DNA from: a virus
Length of the DNA stretch: 23,871 nucleotides
Virus record (IMG/VR): IMGVR_UViG_3300002835_010096
Coordinates: 1-23,871 of that record
Direction: 5' to 3' (one strand)
The notes under the pieces were generated by a model. That model was not told the origin of the DNA, did not search any database, and saw nothing but the letters and a program-made list of their open reading frames with translations. The position numbers were made by a program, and so were the translations under genes. Below are positions 1 through 8,387 of the stretch, piece after piece; position 1 is the stretch's first letter, and every line of letters begins with the position of its first letter.

Positions 1-851
1 CCCATTTCAAAGATAGCCTTACGCTTACCATCGCTACTTAGAATAGCGTTTTCAGCCATAACCTTATCTTCACTTCTTAGGCGGTCATCTGCCAATATGG
101 AAATCAATTCGTTTCTGTTCTGTTGCATATCCGTACTAACTTGCTTACCATATCCGATAAGGCGTTCAATTACGCTGTCATTACGCAATACATCAACTTC
201 ATTGGCTGCATCTGCCAAGGCTCTTCCACGAATCGTATCTTTCGTAGTTATCTCACTTTTTGCACGGAAGAACTCAATACCCAATTTTGGGTGGTTCAAA
301 AGGTAGTCTAATTCCTTTTGATTCCGGCAATAGTAAGTACAAAACGGAATATCGTTGAACTCCCCAAGTTTGTAGTTCGCTACCTTTTCAGCATAGGCAA
401 ACTTAAAATGGATTGGTTTTACAGGATATTCTCCGTTTTCATTCTTAGGTTTACTTTCATCACGGAAAGGAGGAATGTGGTAACGACCTGTTTTGTGGTC
501 AAAACTACCAAAGTCCAAGAACTCTCTACGCAAAGAAAAGAATACAACAGGCTCATCTAAATAGTCCTCAACCCGATATTGTAATTCAGGGTTAATGGCT
601 CTATCAGCAACTTCTTTTGCCTTGCTGTGCTGTTCTGCAATTTGTACTACACGAGGACCAATGCTATCTTGGATAGCCCTTAATTGGTCAAGTGAAATTA
701 CGACTGGCTTACCATCTTTATCCTGAATAGTAATTTGCCCAGTCAAAGAATTATCGTGAACTTCCTTTTCAGTCAAAGGCAATTCACCTTGCTTATTACC
801 TCCGTTGCTTACGGGGTTTTTGCCTTCATTCGGCTTCTGATTCTGTGACAT
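1..851 (-). CDS. Hypothetical phage protein, C-terminus beyond window edge
   Basis: The frame is open from an ATG at 851 to the window edge without a stop (about 283 codons visible), so the gene is partial. The protein begins MSQNQKPNEGKNPVSNGG, a polar, probably disordered N-terminus. It continues with a mixed charged section and Asp/Arg/Glu-rich helices near the visible end. I do not recognise a family. It lies directly downstream of the capsid-like gene, on the same strand, separated by a 9-bp stem-loop, so a role in the virion or its assembly is likely by position only. Two visible Cys (CTYYC) sit around residues 180-185. No signal peptide or membrane segment is seen. Confidence 0.8.
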   Translation of the reverse strand, partial: MSQNQKPNEGKNPVSNGGNKQGELPLTEKEVHDNSLTGQITIQDKDGKPVVISLDQLRAIQDSIGPRVVQIAEQHSKAKEVADRAINPELQYRVEDYLDEPVVFFSLRREFLDFGSFDHKTGRYHIPPFRDESKPKNENGEYPVKPIHFKFAYAEKVANYKLGEFNDIPFCTYYCRNQKELDYLLNHPKLGIEFFRAKSEITTKDTIRGRALADAANEVDVLRNDSVIERLIGYGKQVSTDMQQNRNELISILADDRLRSEDKVMAENAILSSDGKRKAIFEM

Positions 852-889
852 ATCTGTTTTTATTGAAAGTTAATAGTTGTATTGGTATT

Positions 890-917
890 CCGGGGAGGAT
901 TTTAATGCCCTCCCCGG
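890..917 (-). terminator. Stem-loop after the capsid-like gene
   Basis: A perfect 9-bp inverted repeat (CCGGGGAGG / CCTCCCCGG) with a 10-base loop lies 23 bases after the stop codon of the capsid-like gene. On the minus strand it is not followed by a T-run, so it is not a classical intrinsic terminator. It may be an attenuator, or an mRNA 3'-end stabiliser or processing site that raises capsid mRNA relative to the downstream gene. Confidence 0.5.
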
Positions 918-939
918 GTGTTCACCAATTAAACACGAA

Positions 940-2181
940 TTACTGGATTGTAATCAATGCAGAGTACTGTGGTGCTTCGAACTGCAAGCCCAAAGAAGAA
1001 CTCATTCCAAATTCATAGAAGTTGTTCAAAGTAGGACCGCCATTGTTACGAGGCTCCAAAGTCCAAGCAGAATCATACCCTAACAGTTTTACTGTTTTGA
1101 TATTTTCTTTTTGGAGTACGAAAGCGTAGTTTTCCCAAGCAGCAGGGTAAGAAGAACGGTCTTGGAAACGCAAGTTTGGTACAAGTACCGCAGAAGCAGA
1201 ACCAAGGTCAATCTTATTCAGGTTCAATTTAGCAACCATATCGTTAGGAGTGTAACGAGTAAGGGCAGATTTGAACTGCTTAGAAAGTTGAAGGATACGA
1301 GTAGGTGTAGCGAACAAGAATTTCTCCTGACCTAATGGACCACCCATAGTGTTCAATAATGAAGCCTCAACAGCATCACCGAAAGAACTTACAGGAGTAG
1401 AAATAGTAGGAGAACCTGCGGCCAACATTTCGTTGAGGATACCACCCATCATCTTAACACGGCTACCATCAGCCAAGAACATCATGCCTTTCTTACCCAT
1501 CCACAACTGGTTGGACATAGAAACACGGAAGTTCTGCAACATACGGTCACGCTCTTTTGCAAGGAATTGGGGCAGGTAGTTGTTGGATTTGTACTTCAAC
1601 ATCTCAACAAAACCATAACGCATACCGATAGACAACAGGTAAATGTAGTTGTATTTACGCTGTAAGTTCAAACGATAGTAGTTAGTAATGTTGGTAGAAG
1701 AATCACCTTCAACCTGAGAAGCGAAAGTCAAAACATCACCAGCACCGATAGCAGGAAGGCTATCATTCTGCATTGGAGTAACGGTAATTACATTACCAAC
1801 AATGGCTGTAACTGTACCCTGCTTGTTGTTAGGGTAAGTCAATACCATGTTCAAGGTAACATTATCACCTGAAACCAAGGTAACATTCTGAGTGGTTGGC
1901 CAAGTAACGGCAACGCTTGATGCATTTACTGGTAAACCATAACGGTCATAAGGAGCCTCGAACCACTCATGTTCATCGGAAGTTTTTTGTTCCGGAGTTT
2001 TGTCCATAAGAAGTTTCAAATCATAGAACTGCTGTGGGGCAGAATCAACGATTTTGTTGTAAACAATTCTTTCAAGAATCGCTTGCTCACGACCTGTGAG
2101 TTGGCCCCAAAAGGAACCAAGGGGGTTAGCGGAGTTATTATTATACGCCGCATTGGGTGGGGTGTACTGTGTACTTGCCAT
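940..2181 (-). CDS. Major capsid protein-like (HK97-fold candidate)
   Basis: This 413-residue protein probably forms the head shell. The assignment rests mainly on position: it follows portal and scaffold-like genes on one strand and shares a promoter-driven unit with the scaffold-like gene. The sequence fits a capsid protein. It has an N-terminal Asn/Gln/Tyr-rich arm (residues 1-25), a helical segment around 28-65, and a beta-rich Thr/Val/Gly insertion at about 85-160 that could be a surface domain. It ends in a C-terminal beta-rich part with aromatic residues (FYEFGMSSSLGLQFEAP). There are no Cys residues and no signal peptide. The start ATG lies 23 bases after the stop of the scaffold-like gene, with CAATTTAACTTTTAGC just upstream. 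I cannot confirm the HK97 fold without structure prediction. A different abundant virion protein is the main alternative. Confidence 0.75.
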   Translation of the reverse strand: MASTQYTPPNAAYNNNSANPLGSFWGQLTGREQAILERIVYNKIVDSAPQQFYDLKLLMDKTPEQKTSDEHEWFEAPYDRYGLPVNASSVAVTWPTTQNVTLVSGDNVTLNMVLTYPNNKQGTVTAIVGNVITVTPMQNDSLPAIGAGDVLTFASQVEGDSSTNITNYYRLNLQRKYNYIYLLSIGMRYGFVEMLKYKSNNYLPQFLAKERDRMLQNFRVSMSNQLWMGKKGMMFLADGSRVKMMGGILNEMLAAGSPTISTPVSSFGDAVEASLLNTMGGPLGQEKFLFATPTRILQLSKQFKSALTRYTPNDMVAKLNLNKIDLGSASAVLVPNLRFQDRSSYPAAWENYAFVLQKENIKTVKLLGYDSAWTLEPRNNGGPTLNNFYEFGMSSSLGLQFEAPQYSALITIQ

Positions 2182-2204
2182 TTTCTGTGCTAAAAGTTAA
2201 ATTG

Positions 2205-3365
2205 TTAATCTCGAAGCCATGCTGGAATGTTTGCCATTTTCGGGTCTTGCAGTTCGTTTCTGCCACCTTTCTCATCGTTAATGGTATCTCTCCCACGGCT
2301 TACCACTCCGGCAAGTTGGTCACTAAGCTCCTTGTTCTTCTGTTGCAACTTAGAAAGTTTCTTAGCGAGCCTGTCAATCTCCGTAGGAGCATACTGAATT
2401 AACGCAAGTTTCTTAGCAGCGTCTGCCCGATATGTGCCATCCTTATTGAAAAACTCAGAACCTAAACCGCCACCTGTCAATGTTTTTTCGAGTTTTTTTA
2501 ACTCTTTTTCATCCATGCCAGGGAAGTCGGCTTTGACCTGTTCAAGCGAACTGAGTGCGGAATCCCTAAAGGTTTTCACCTTTTGTTCTTGGACACGCTT
2601 TGCCTCAGCAACCTGTCGGTCATTCTGTTGTTTGTCAAGTCGGAAAGCCTTCTCGGCAACCCTCAACAAGCGTTGGACTTCTCGGGAATCGGGGTCATCC
2701 TCGTATTCCTCACGGGTCAATTCATCTGGTGCGTAGGCTTCGATTAACGCCCATTTGTCTTGACTTTCCAAGTCCTTATTAAAATCAAGTCTTAAAGCAG
2801 GAGCAGTCTTTATTGCGTCTTTCCAATCCTGTCCGTTGTTGTAGGCTTCAATAGCCTTAACAATTTCAGGAGGCATTTCAGCAAAGGCTGTTTCTATTTC
2901 TTCCTTGAATTTTTCTAACTCTGTGGCTTTTTGTGCATTTGACCTCTGTTTGTTGTACGCCTCAACGAGTTTAGCGTAACCTGCAGGAGTGCTCACATCA
3001 AAGCCAAGTTTTTCTTTTACATACTTCTTTGCATCGGATTCATCCTTGAAGTTTACCTTAGAACCTTTCTTTGACTGAAAGATACTTGGTTCATCATCAT
3101 CTTCCTCTTCCTCTGTTCCTACCTCTGTTTCAGGTTCATCTTTTGCAGGTGGTGTTTCAGGTTCATCCTGATAGTCCTGATTGTCATTGTCAGGAGTGGA
3201 AGGTGGTTCGTCTGTTATTGGAGGCTGTGTTTCTGTTGTTGTACCATCTCCAAATATCAAGGCAAATTCCTCGGGGGTCAGGTCATCCGCAAAGGGATTA
3301 TCCTGCATAGCAGCCCTTACTTGTGCTTCTTGTTCAGGGCTAAAAGTTACTTGTTGTTCTGACAT
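2205..3365 (-). CDS. Scaffold-like capsid assembly protein
   Basis: A 386-residue, highly charged protein. Residues about 40-95 are Pro/Glu/Asp-rich and strongly acidic (GTEEEEDDDEP). Residues 105-385 are almost entirely predicted helix or coiled coil with many Lys/Glu/Gln, including a C-terminal heptad-like stretch (IDRLAKKLSKLQQKNKEL). Coiled-coil, acidic proteins encoded just before the major capsid gene are typically internal scaffolds, so this is the likely role. It has its own promoter (3386-3417) right behind a terminator (3434-3468), so scaffold and capsid can be transcribed separately from the upstream morphogenesis genes. No protease catalytic motif is visible. The start is the ATG 20 bases downstream of the -7 box. 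Confidence 0.65.
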   Translation of the reverse strand: MSEQQVTFSPEQEAQVRAAMQDNPFADDLTPEEFALIFGDGTTTETQPPITDEPPSTPDNDNQDYQDEPETPPAKDEPETEVGTEEEEDDDEPSIFQSKKGSKVNFKDESDAKKYVKEKLGFDVSTPAGYAKLVEAYNKQRSNAQKATELEKFKEEIETAFAEMPPEIVKAIEAYNNGQDWKDAIKTAPALRLDFNKDLESQDKWALIEAYAPDELTREEYEDDPDSREVQRLLRVAEKAFRLDKQQNDRQVAEAKRVQEQKVKTFRDSALSSLEQVKADFPGMDEKELKKLEKTLTGGGLGSEFFNKDGTYRADAAKKLALIQYAPTEIDRLAKKLSKLQQKNKELSDQLAGVVSRGRDTINDEKGGRNELQDPKMANIPAWLRD

Positions 3366-3385
3366 ACTTTGTCCATTATTTTAGA

Positions 3386-3417
3386 CAAAGTTATATATAA
3401 TTTTTTGTTCGTACAAA
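3386..3417 (-). promoter_or_regulatory. Bacteroidota-type promoter for scaffold/capsid unit
   Basis: On the minus strand, TTTG (complement of 3414-3417) is followed after exactly 20 bases by TAACTTTG (complement of 3386-3393). This matches the TTTG / TAnnTTTG primary sigma pattern of Bacteroidota. Transcription should begin a few bases downstream, leaving a short leader before the ATG at 3365. Confidence 0.8.
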
Positions 3418-3433
3418 AAAGTGGACAGGCTAT

Positions 3434-3468
3434 AAAAAACAAATGCCCGGGTTGCTGAAGCCCGGGCA
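3434..3468 (-). terminator. Intrinsic terminator after the 51-aa basic protein
   Basis: An 8-bp GC-rich stem (TGCCCGGG / CCCGGGCA, 3444-3451 with 3461-3468) with a 9-base loop is followed on the minus strand by TTTGTTTTTT. It ends the transcript coming from the portal gene, and the next promoter starts within 20 bases. Confidence 0.85.
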
Positions 3469-3487
3469 CTCTTTCGTTTTGGTAGTC

Positions 3488-3643
3488 TTAGTACATTCCA
3501 CCAGACATTTTACCGCCTTTCATGGCTTTTTTTGCCATGCCTACTACTTTTTTCATAGCAGATTTTTTGGCAGGAGCACTTTTCTTAGCAGTCTTTTTAC
3601 CGCCACCAGTACTCATTTTCATTTTTGAAACGGACATTTTCAT
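3488..3643 (-). CDS. 51-aa Lys/Met/Gly/Ala-rich basic virion-associated protein
   Basis: A short frame from ATG 3643 to TAA 3488. The 51-residue product has about 15 lysines and no Asp or Glu, with KKxA/AKK repeats (KKTAKKSAPAKK) and Gly/Met-rich ends (GGKMSGGMY). The composition resembles the tails of histone H1-like proteins or small DNA-compacting and core peptides. The position between portal and scaffold-like genes, followed directly by a terminator, argues for a real late gene whose product may be packaged or act in the procapsid. Function is an inference. An alternative is a nucleic-acid-binding assembly factor. The start ATG lies 18 bases downstream of the portal stop, in an A/T-rich leader (AATTTCTATTTAT). 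A second in-frame Met two codons on would change little. Confidence 0.75.
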   Translation of the reverse strand: MKMSVSKMKMSTGGGKKTAKKSAPAKKSAMKKVVGMAKKAMKGGKMSGGMY

Positions 3644-3661
3644 ATAAATAGAAATTAAAAG

Positions 3662-5932
3662 TTACATTACTTGGTTTGGAGCACCGCCACCACCACGAGG
3701 TTGTTGCCTACTTGCTATTTGTGCCTCGGATTTCATCATTGTTTCCATCAACTTAGCATCCCTGTTGTCTGCCATATTCTGATTGGCATTCTCCATTTGT
3801 GCTAACTGCATCAACTGATTATCAACCTGCTGTTGCTGTGCCTGTGCTTCCATTTGCATTCCCTGTGCTGCCATTGCCTCTTCCTGCTGTCTTGCAATTT
3901 CTTGCTTCATTTTCAGGTATCTGCGACTTGCACTATATACCTCTGAAGGAGTACAAAGGTTGAGAATCTTACTAACCGTATTTTCGTCAAGCAACTGCAT
4001 TTGAAGTAACTGCATCGCAATAACATTACCTTGGTTAATCAACTCTTTTTCAGGTTCGCTACGCTGTAAACTAATACGGAAGTCAGCCAACAAATCTTCA
4101 CTTGTGAAGCTAACTCTTTCAGCACCCTCATCCCCTACTGCATTAATCAAAGTGTGTGGACTATCGGCATATATCTTTCTTCCTCTGTTGGCAATACTTT
4201 GGTAAATCTGCTTGATACAATCCGCTAAACTGAAATAGAAGTCCTCCTGAATAAGAGTACCCCTGTTAATCATAGCCTGATTATTCCGTACAAGTTCTAA
4301 ACTACCTGTACCCAACATCTGCTCATTTACACCTGTAATAGCCAATGCAGCAGTCTTAACCTGACCGATTGCAGCACTTAGGTATTGGAATCCACTTAAA
4401 CTTGAACCAGGTAAATTAGCAACGGCATTGTTCAAACTGAACTTGCCATTTACAAGTACAGGGTCTCCATTACGGATATTCCTACGAAGTCCTTCTTCCC
4501 CTTCTTCCTCGTCAATTACGCCTCTGTCAATCAAAGTAATTGGAGGAGTAGCACGATTGATTTGGTGTTCCTGTGCTGACCAATAGCGGTTAATCATACG
4601 CTGTGGGTCAATCATAGAATCCAAAGGACTTACAACTAATCCATTCCAATACTCAAAGGTTTGAACCGCATAAGGGAACTTGGCACTACTTGGGTCTAAA
4701 CTCGTTGTTTCCTGATAAGGCATTATGCCACTTTCAAGTACAATCGGAGACATATCTTCCGTATCACCCATAGGTCCACCTGCAACATCATAAACGAAAA
4801 CACAATACCTGATTACATCGGCATTGAACTTTCTTTTCTTCTTATTGCCTCTACGCTTTCCTGTACCTTGGCTTAGAATCTTTTTGTACTTCTCGTCTGT
4901 GGCTTCAATTAGGTCTTTATCGGTGTATTTTCCACCTTCAAAATTTATTCTGACAAATAATTCATTACCCATTTCATCGGCAACAACACCATATTCATGT
5001 TCTTCAATATCACGCCAAAAAGCGTAATAAGTAGTAACTCGTCCAGTCTTGTCACCATTCCAAATGCCATTGTCAAATTGATCACCATTGTTTTGATAGT
5101 TGGCAATCTTCTCAATAGTTTCACACTCTTCTATCGTTAGGTCAGGATATTTCTCATAAATATAAGTAGGGTCAAGATATGCCTTATGCCCCATATACAT
5201 AGAATCGGATAAATCATCCCTTTGAGCACTTATATCCCAAAAGAAGTATCTACTATCCAATCCCTCAAATACTTGGTGCCCGAAGTGTTCTTTGTTGAAA
5301 ACAACACACATTCCTGAAGCACACAACTGCTTGGTCATCCACTTCTTTAACTTCCCGTTTACATCGTTTCTGTCAGCAACAACTTTGATAAGGTTGTTTA
5401 CATCACGGGTAAGGGAATCAAAGTAATAACCATCAAATAGCCTTTCTGCGTCCTCGGGACCTTCTCCAATAGGGAATTGGTCTTGAAGCATATCCTTGAA
5501 TATACCGCCCATTTCTTGGGCAATCTGTGAAATAACCATCATTTTGGTCATTTCTTGGTCACGCTTTTGCTGTACGCTTTCGCTTAAAGGTTCTGCCCTG
5601 TACTCAAAACTTGTACGAATAGCATTACCCACATATTGACGAAGTACGGGAGCCATGATATTATCCTGCCACCGAATACGCCCATTAGGTTGTCCACTTT
5701 CATCATTCAGGAATGTATCAATATCTTCATCCAACATCCACTGCCATTTCATTTGGTAGTTAGCCAAAAGAAACATCCAATTAGTGTCGGTTTTAACCCT
5801 GAAAAAATCCAGCCTCCAATCAAATACTCTGCTTATGATATAGTTCGCCCACGCTAAGTCGTACTCTTCGTTTTTCTTACCATCAATTCCGGTAATCCTG
5901 TTTGGTCTTACGCCTATTGTAGAGTAGTTCAT
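3662..5932 (-). CDS. Portal protein
   Basis: This 756-residue protein probably forms the dodecameric DNA-entry ring. It is the large gene between terminase and capsid genes on the same strand, as expected for a portal. Residues 1-75 are aromatic-rich (WRLDFFRV, WQWMLDEDID). The central part has alternating beta and helical segments with conserved-looking features such as MDSMIDPQRMINRYWSAQEHQ-like helix residues around 470-490. It ends in a Gln/Met/Ala-rich helical tail (residues about 665-735) typical of the C-terminal barrel of P22-type portals, then a Gly-rich tip. Size is in the P22/crAss-like range (700-850). The start ATG overlaps the upstream stop as ATGA (5929-5932), which indicates translational coupling. 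Confidence 0.8.
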   Translation of the reverse strand: MNYSTIGVRPNRITGIDGKKNEEYDLAWANYIISRVFDWRLDFFRVKTDTNWMFLLANYQMKWQWMLDEDIDTFLNDESGQPNGRIRWQDNIMAPVLRQYVGNAIRTSFEYRAEPLSESVQQKRDQEMTKMMVISQIAQEMGGIFKDMLQDQFPIGEGPEDAERLFDGYYFDSLTRDVNNLIKVVADRNDVNGKLKKWMTKQLCASGMCVVFNKEHFGHQVFEGLDSRYFFWDISAQRDDLSDSMYMGHKAYLDPTYIYEKYPDLTIEECETIEKIANYQNNGDQFDNGIWNGDKTGRVTTYYAFWRDIEEHEYGVVADEMGNELFVRINFEGGKYTDKDLIEATDEKYKKILSQGTGKRRGNKKKRKFNADVIRYCVFVYDVAGGPMGDTEDMSPIVLESGIMPYQETTSLDPSSAKFPYAVQTFEYWNGLVVSPLDSMIDPQRMINRYWSAQEHQINRATPPITLIDRGVIDEEEGEEGLRRNIRNGDPVLVNGKFSLNNAVANLPGSSLSGFQYLSAAIGQVKTAALAITGVNEQMLGTGSLELVRNNQAMINRGTLIQEDFYFSLADCIKQIYQSIANRGRKIYADSPHTLINAVGDEGAERVSFTSEDLLADFRISLQRSEPEKELINQGNVIAMQLLQMQLLDENTVSKILNLCTPSEVYSASRRYLKMKQEIARQQEEAMAAQGMQMEAQAQQQQVDNQLMQLAQMENANQNMADNRDAKLMETMMKSEAQIASRQQPRGGGGAPNQVM

Positions 5933-6663
5933 CGTTCTTGTTTTTCTCTTTCGTGAGCCATATCCATTAAAGTTCGCCCTTTCATACCCTCAATTTCCAC
6001 CTTTTTAGTAACTGTACGAACCCCATATCCTTCTTCAACATTTTTAATAATCGTTGGCAGTTCATCGTGTATTTTCACACACATTTCTACATACTTCTTG
6101 CGTTCTTCTGTGTCCGTAATTTCGTGCGGACTTCTATCTAAAAACACCATAAAGTCATCAAGAATCTTTTCTGCTGCCAACCTCGCCTTAAACCTCGCAT
6201 TAGGATTAAACATTTCCATTCTGCGGATAGCGGAATTTACTTCTTCAGGGAACACACCACGCTTGTAGTTAGCATATTCCTCATCAGATACCCCAAGTCT
6301 TAGTCTATTGTTTACGCCATCGTATAACGCCCTTTCAGTAGCATTCTTACGCCTTACGCCCTCAGGTATTTCTGTTTTACTATAAGGACTGCAAGGACTT
6401 GCGTATAGCCACACAAAATACATTTGCCATGTTTTGAGTGACTTAAACTCATCAATGCGATTAAGTTCAGGATATTCTTTCCGTAAATCGGTAAGGATAT
6501 ACCTTTTGTCCTTATTTATGTTCGGGACAAAAAGTACATCCTCACCAAAGTTTACATCAGGTTTTTTGGTCGTAGCCCCCAAACCCCTTTCTTGCGAAGG
6601 ATTCTCCACTTGTAGAGATTCGGGATGCTTTCCCATTTCTTCCTGTGGAGGCAGTTCAACCAT
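5929..6663 (-). CDS. Hypothetical phage morphogenesis protein, coupled to portal
   Basis: A 244-residue, charged, mostly helical protein of unknown family. Residues 1-40 are Pro/Glu/Gln-rich and probably disordered. Residues 50-110 contain an aromatic-rich segment (WQMYFVWLYASPCSPY). The C-terminal 110 residues are long Lys/Glu helices. It overlaps the portal start by four bases (ATGA), so the two proteins are likely made in proportion and may act together, for instance as a portal chaperone or minor head protein. That is inferred from position alone. There is no membrane segment or recognisable catalytic motif. Confidence 0.7.
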   Translation of the reverse strand: MVELPPQEEMGKHPESLQVENPSQERGLGATTKKPDVNFGEDVLFVPNINKDKRYILTDLRKEYPELNRIDEFKSLKTWQMYFVWLYASPCSPYSKTEIPEGVRRKNATERALYDGVNNRLRLGVSDEEYANYKRGVFPEEVNSAIRRMEMFNPNARFKARLAAEKILDDFMVFLDRSPHEITDTEERKKYVEMCVKIHDELPTIIKNVEEGYGVRTVTKKVEIEGMKGRTLMDMAHEREKQER

Positions 6664-6682
6664 TTTTTATATACCCGATTAA

Positions 6683-7450
6683 TTACGGACGAGCCAAGTA
6701 GTCAGCAGTTGTACCAGCACCAGAGAATGTGTTACCCCATGCACCAGCAAACAGAACATCTGCGGTAGAATCAACATATACAACAGCGGTCTTATTGACA
6801 ACCTCGAAAGTACCTGCGGCATTCTCTACTTTCTCAGTGTATAACACTTCGTAAGTATTGTAAGAAGCGGCAGTCAGGTTAGACAAAGAAATACCTGTGT
6901 TGGCATTGATGATAGAAGGACTACCTTCTGGCTGAATAAGAGCCTGTGATACAGTCTGAGTAACAGCCAAGTTGATAGTAGCATTGAAGCCATAAACTTG
7001 AGTACCTAAGTTACCGAGGTTACCCTGAATAACCAAGTCATTTGCAACATTTGATGCAGTGTAAGTACCCTGAGAATCGGAAGTGATTTGGGCTGCAATA
7101 GCAGTTACCAAAGTAGCGATTGAAGGAGCAACTGCACCAGTGTTGTAAATAAAGGTACTTGGGTTAAGTCCACTTACAGGATCAGGATAAACTCTGACAA
7201 TGTACTGAGTAGAAACAGTTGGGGTTACAGCACTCGTGTCAAGACGAATTGCTTGGAATTGACCAGAAGATGGAGCGACAACAGCGTTATCTACTACATC
7301 AACCCATTTGATACTTCCACCCCAAGCAAGAGAACCTGCGGTTACGGTAGAATCCACAACAGTTAATTCACCATTTGCCAGAACTAAGTCTGCGGCAACG
7401 GATGGGTTGGTGTTCAAAACACCTACGAGAGAATAATTTTTTAAAGCCAT
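6683..7450 (-). CDS. Beta-rich abundant virion protein (decoration, fibre or tail candidate)
   Basis: A 255-residue protein starting MALKNYSLVGVL. It is rich in Val, Thr, Ser, Ala and Asn, poor in charge and without Cys, so a beta-sandwich or fibrous structural protein is likely. A longer frame reaches 7510, but the promoter at 7480-7511 lies inside that extension, so the ATG at 7450 is the start that can be transcribed. The gene has its own near-consensus promoter in the middle of the structural block, a sign of high expression. Candidate roles are head decoration, head fibre or tail subunit. The sequence alone does not decide. It is followed 19 bases later by the 244-aa gene. Confidence 0.75.
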   Translation of the reverse strand: MALKNYSLVGVLNTNPSVAADLVLANGELTVVDSTVTAGSLAWGGSIKWVDVVDNAVVAPSSGQFQAIRLDTSAVTPTVSTQYIVRVYPDPVSGLNPSTFIYNTGAVAPSIATLVTAIAAQITSDSQGTYTASNVANDLVIQGNLGNLGTQVYGFNATINLAVTQTVSQALIQPEGSPSIINANTGISLSNLTAASYNTYEVLYTEKVENAAGTFEVVNKTAVVYVDSTADVLFAGAWGNTFSGAGTTADYLARP

Positions 7451-7479
7451 TTTTTGAAAATAAATAGTTGAACTTATGA

Positions 7480-7511
7480 CAAAGATACAACTGTCTAAAT
7501 TACTATACAAA
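7480..7511 (-). promoter_or_regulatory. Bacteroidota-type promoter for the 255-aa virion protein
   Basis: Minus-strand TTTG (complement of 7508-7511), then 20 bases, then TATCTTTG (complement of 7480-7487). The A/T-rich leader to ATG 7450 is about 25 bases. It has the same spacing as the promoters at 3386, 11674, 14318 and 15813. Confidence 0.8.
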
Positions 7512-7526
7512 AAAATCTTATAGCAC

Positions 7527-7862
7527 CTACTCCTCCAAGTTTCTGTCCCTAACCGCCTTAGACTGACTTAATACCCCAAATTTCTCCTCATCCCTCGGTT
7601 TCATATCTTGTAGCCATATTTCCCGAACGCCAAGTCTGTACTCCTTTATCATCCCCTCCAATGCCCTCAACTCCCGTAACAGATGCCTCGCCTCCTTGGG
7701 ACACCTCGCCTTGGTTTCCACCGCCGTCACCTCCGGAGTCAATCTCGCCAATACCCCCACTAATTCCAAATGAACTGACATCAACTCCCGTAACTTTACT
7801 GAGGTGCTGTCCAACTTCCGAATTATTTTGTTCTGTAACTTTCTCTGACCTATCTCTGTCAT
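7527..7862 (-). CDS. Hypothetical helical protein overlapping the 191-aa frame
   Basis: A 111-residue, Leu/Arg/Glu-rich, probably all-helical protein (KLRELMSVHLELVGVLAR, ARHLLRELRALEGMIKEY). It begins with ATG at 7862. The first 92 codons lie in the +1 frame of the 191-aa gene (7588-8163), an unusually long same-strand overlap. Its third codon positions are G-rich, unlike neighbouring genes whose third positions are mostly A/T. That fits a sequence constrained in two frames. It could be a separate protein, or the C-terminal half of a frameshifted product of the upstream gene. By position it might be part of the packaging machinery, but no family is recognised. Confidence 0.6.
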   Translation of the reverse strand: MTEIGQRKLQNKIIRKLDSTSVKLRELMSVHLELVGVLARLTPEVTAVETKARCPKEARHLLRELRALEGMIKEYRLGVREIWLQDMKPRDEEKFGVLSQSKAVRDRNLEE

Positions 7863-8163
7863 ACCTATATTTCGATTTTATTGCATTATCTGCCTCGGCT
7901 TCCTCAACAATTAACTGAACCCGAAGCCTGATTTTCAACATATTACATACCTTCAATATCTCGTAATGACTTAAAGGCTTGGAGTTTACACTCTCCGTTA
8001 CTAACCACAACCGCAAATCATCATACCTTACCTGTGTCGAAGCCATCAAGCGTAGAGGATTCACTTTGAACTCCTGCATACGCTTGATTATCAACTTCTT
8101 TAACTGCGTATTGTGCAGTATTAAATCAATCTTATTGGGGTCGGTCTTACTGTCCTTTAGCAA
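7588..8163 (-). CDS. Possible small terminase-like or DNA-binding protein
   Basis: A 191-residue frame with a TTG start at 8163; a stop lies five codons upstream and no ATG is available until residue 29. Residues 1-85 are helical with a helix-turn-helix-like arrangement (NPLRLMASTQVRYDDLRLWL, then LSHYEILKVCNMLKIRLRVQL). This suits a DNA-binding subunit, and the gene lies next to the large terminase. Residues about 125-180 are Gly-rich low complexity (GGDGGGNQGEVSQGGE) and are encoded in the region shared with the 111-aa frame, so the tail may be a by-product of the overlap. The small-terminase call is weak and rests on position and the helical N-terminus. Confidence 0.55.
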   Translation of the reverse strand: MLKDSKTDPNKIDLILHNTQLKKLIIKRMQEFKVNPLRLMASTQVRYDDLRLWLVTESVNSKPLSHYEILKVCNMLKIRLRVQLIVEEAEADNAIKSKYRYDRDRSEKVTEQNNSEVGQHLSKVTGVDVSSFGISGGIGEIDSGGDGGGNQGEVSQGGEASVTGVEGIGGDDKGVQTWRSGNMATRYETEG

Positions 8164-8383
8164 AACGGTGTTGCATTACATTGAATTTCGCTGTTTCCAA
8201 TGCACCAATTACCTCAAAAGCACTAATCGTGTTCGGATAATTTGGGTCGGAGCTATCAATTCTTAACTGCATTCCAATACTGCCATCTTTGTTAATCGTT
8301 CTTTCAAACACAAAGAAGTCCACTCTTTCCACGCCCTCGGGCAACTTTAGTTCCTCTGGGAACTGATTTACTGAATTTTCCAT
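8147..8383 (-). CDS. Hypothetical 78-aa phage protein
   Basis: A small protein of mixed alpha/beta character (VDFFVFERT, GMQLRIDSSD) with no recognised family. It starts four bases after the large terminase stop and overlaps the start of the 191-aa frame by 17 bases, so it belongs to the same translationally coupled packaging block. Its C-terminal half has a helix (AFEVIGALETAKFNVMQHRF). Proteins with a similar 'x-x-A-L-E-x-A-K' end occur in Bacteroidota phages, but I cannot assign a role. Confidence 0.7.
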   Translation of the reverse strand: MENSVNQFPEELKLPEGVERVDFFVFERTINKDGSIGMQLRIDSSDPNYPNTISAFEVIGALETAKFNVMQHRFAKGQ

Positions 8384-8387
8384 ATAC

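Noticed and set aside
6270-6300. CTGATGAGG on the minus strand as a second hammerhead core
   Set aside because: It has no GAAA and stem III, and lies inside the 244-aa gene.
7451-7510. N-terminal extension of the 255-aa virion protein
   Set aside because: The promoter (7480-7511) lies inside it; ATG 7450 is the transcribed start.
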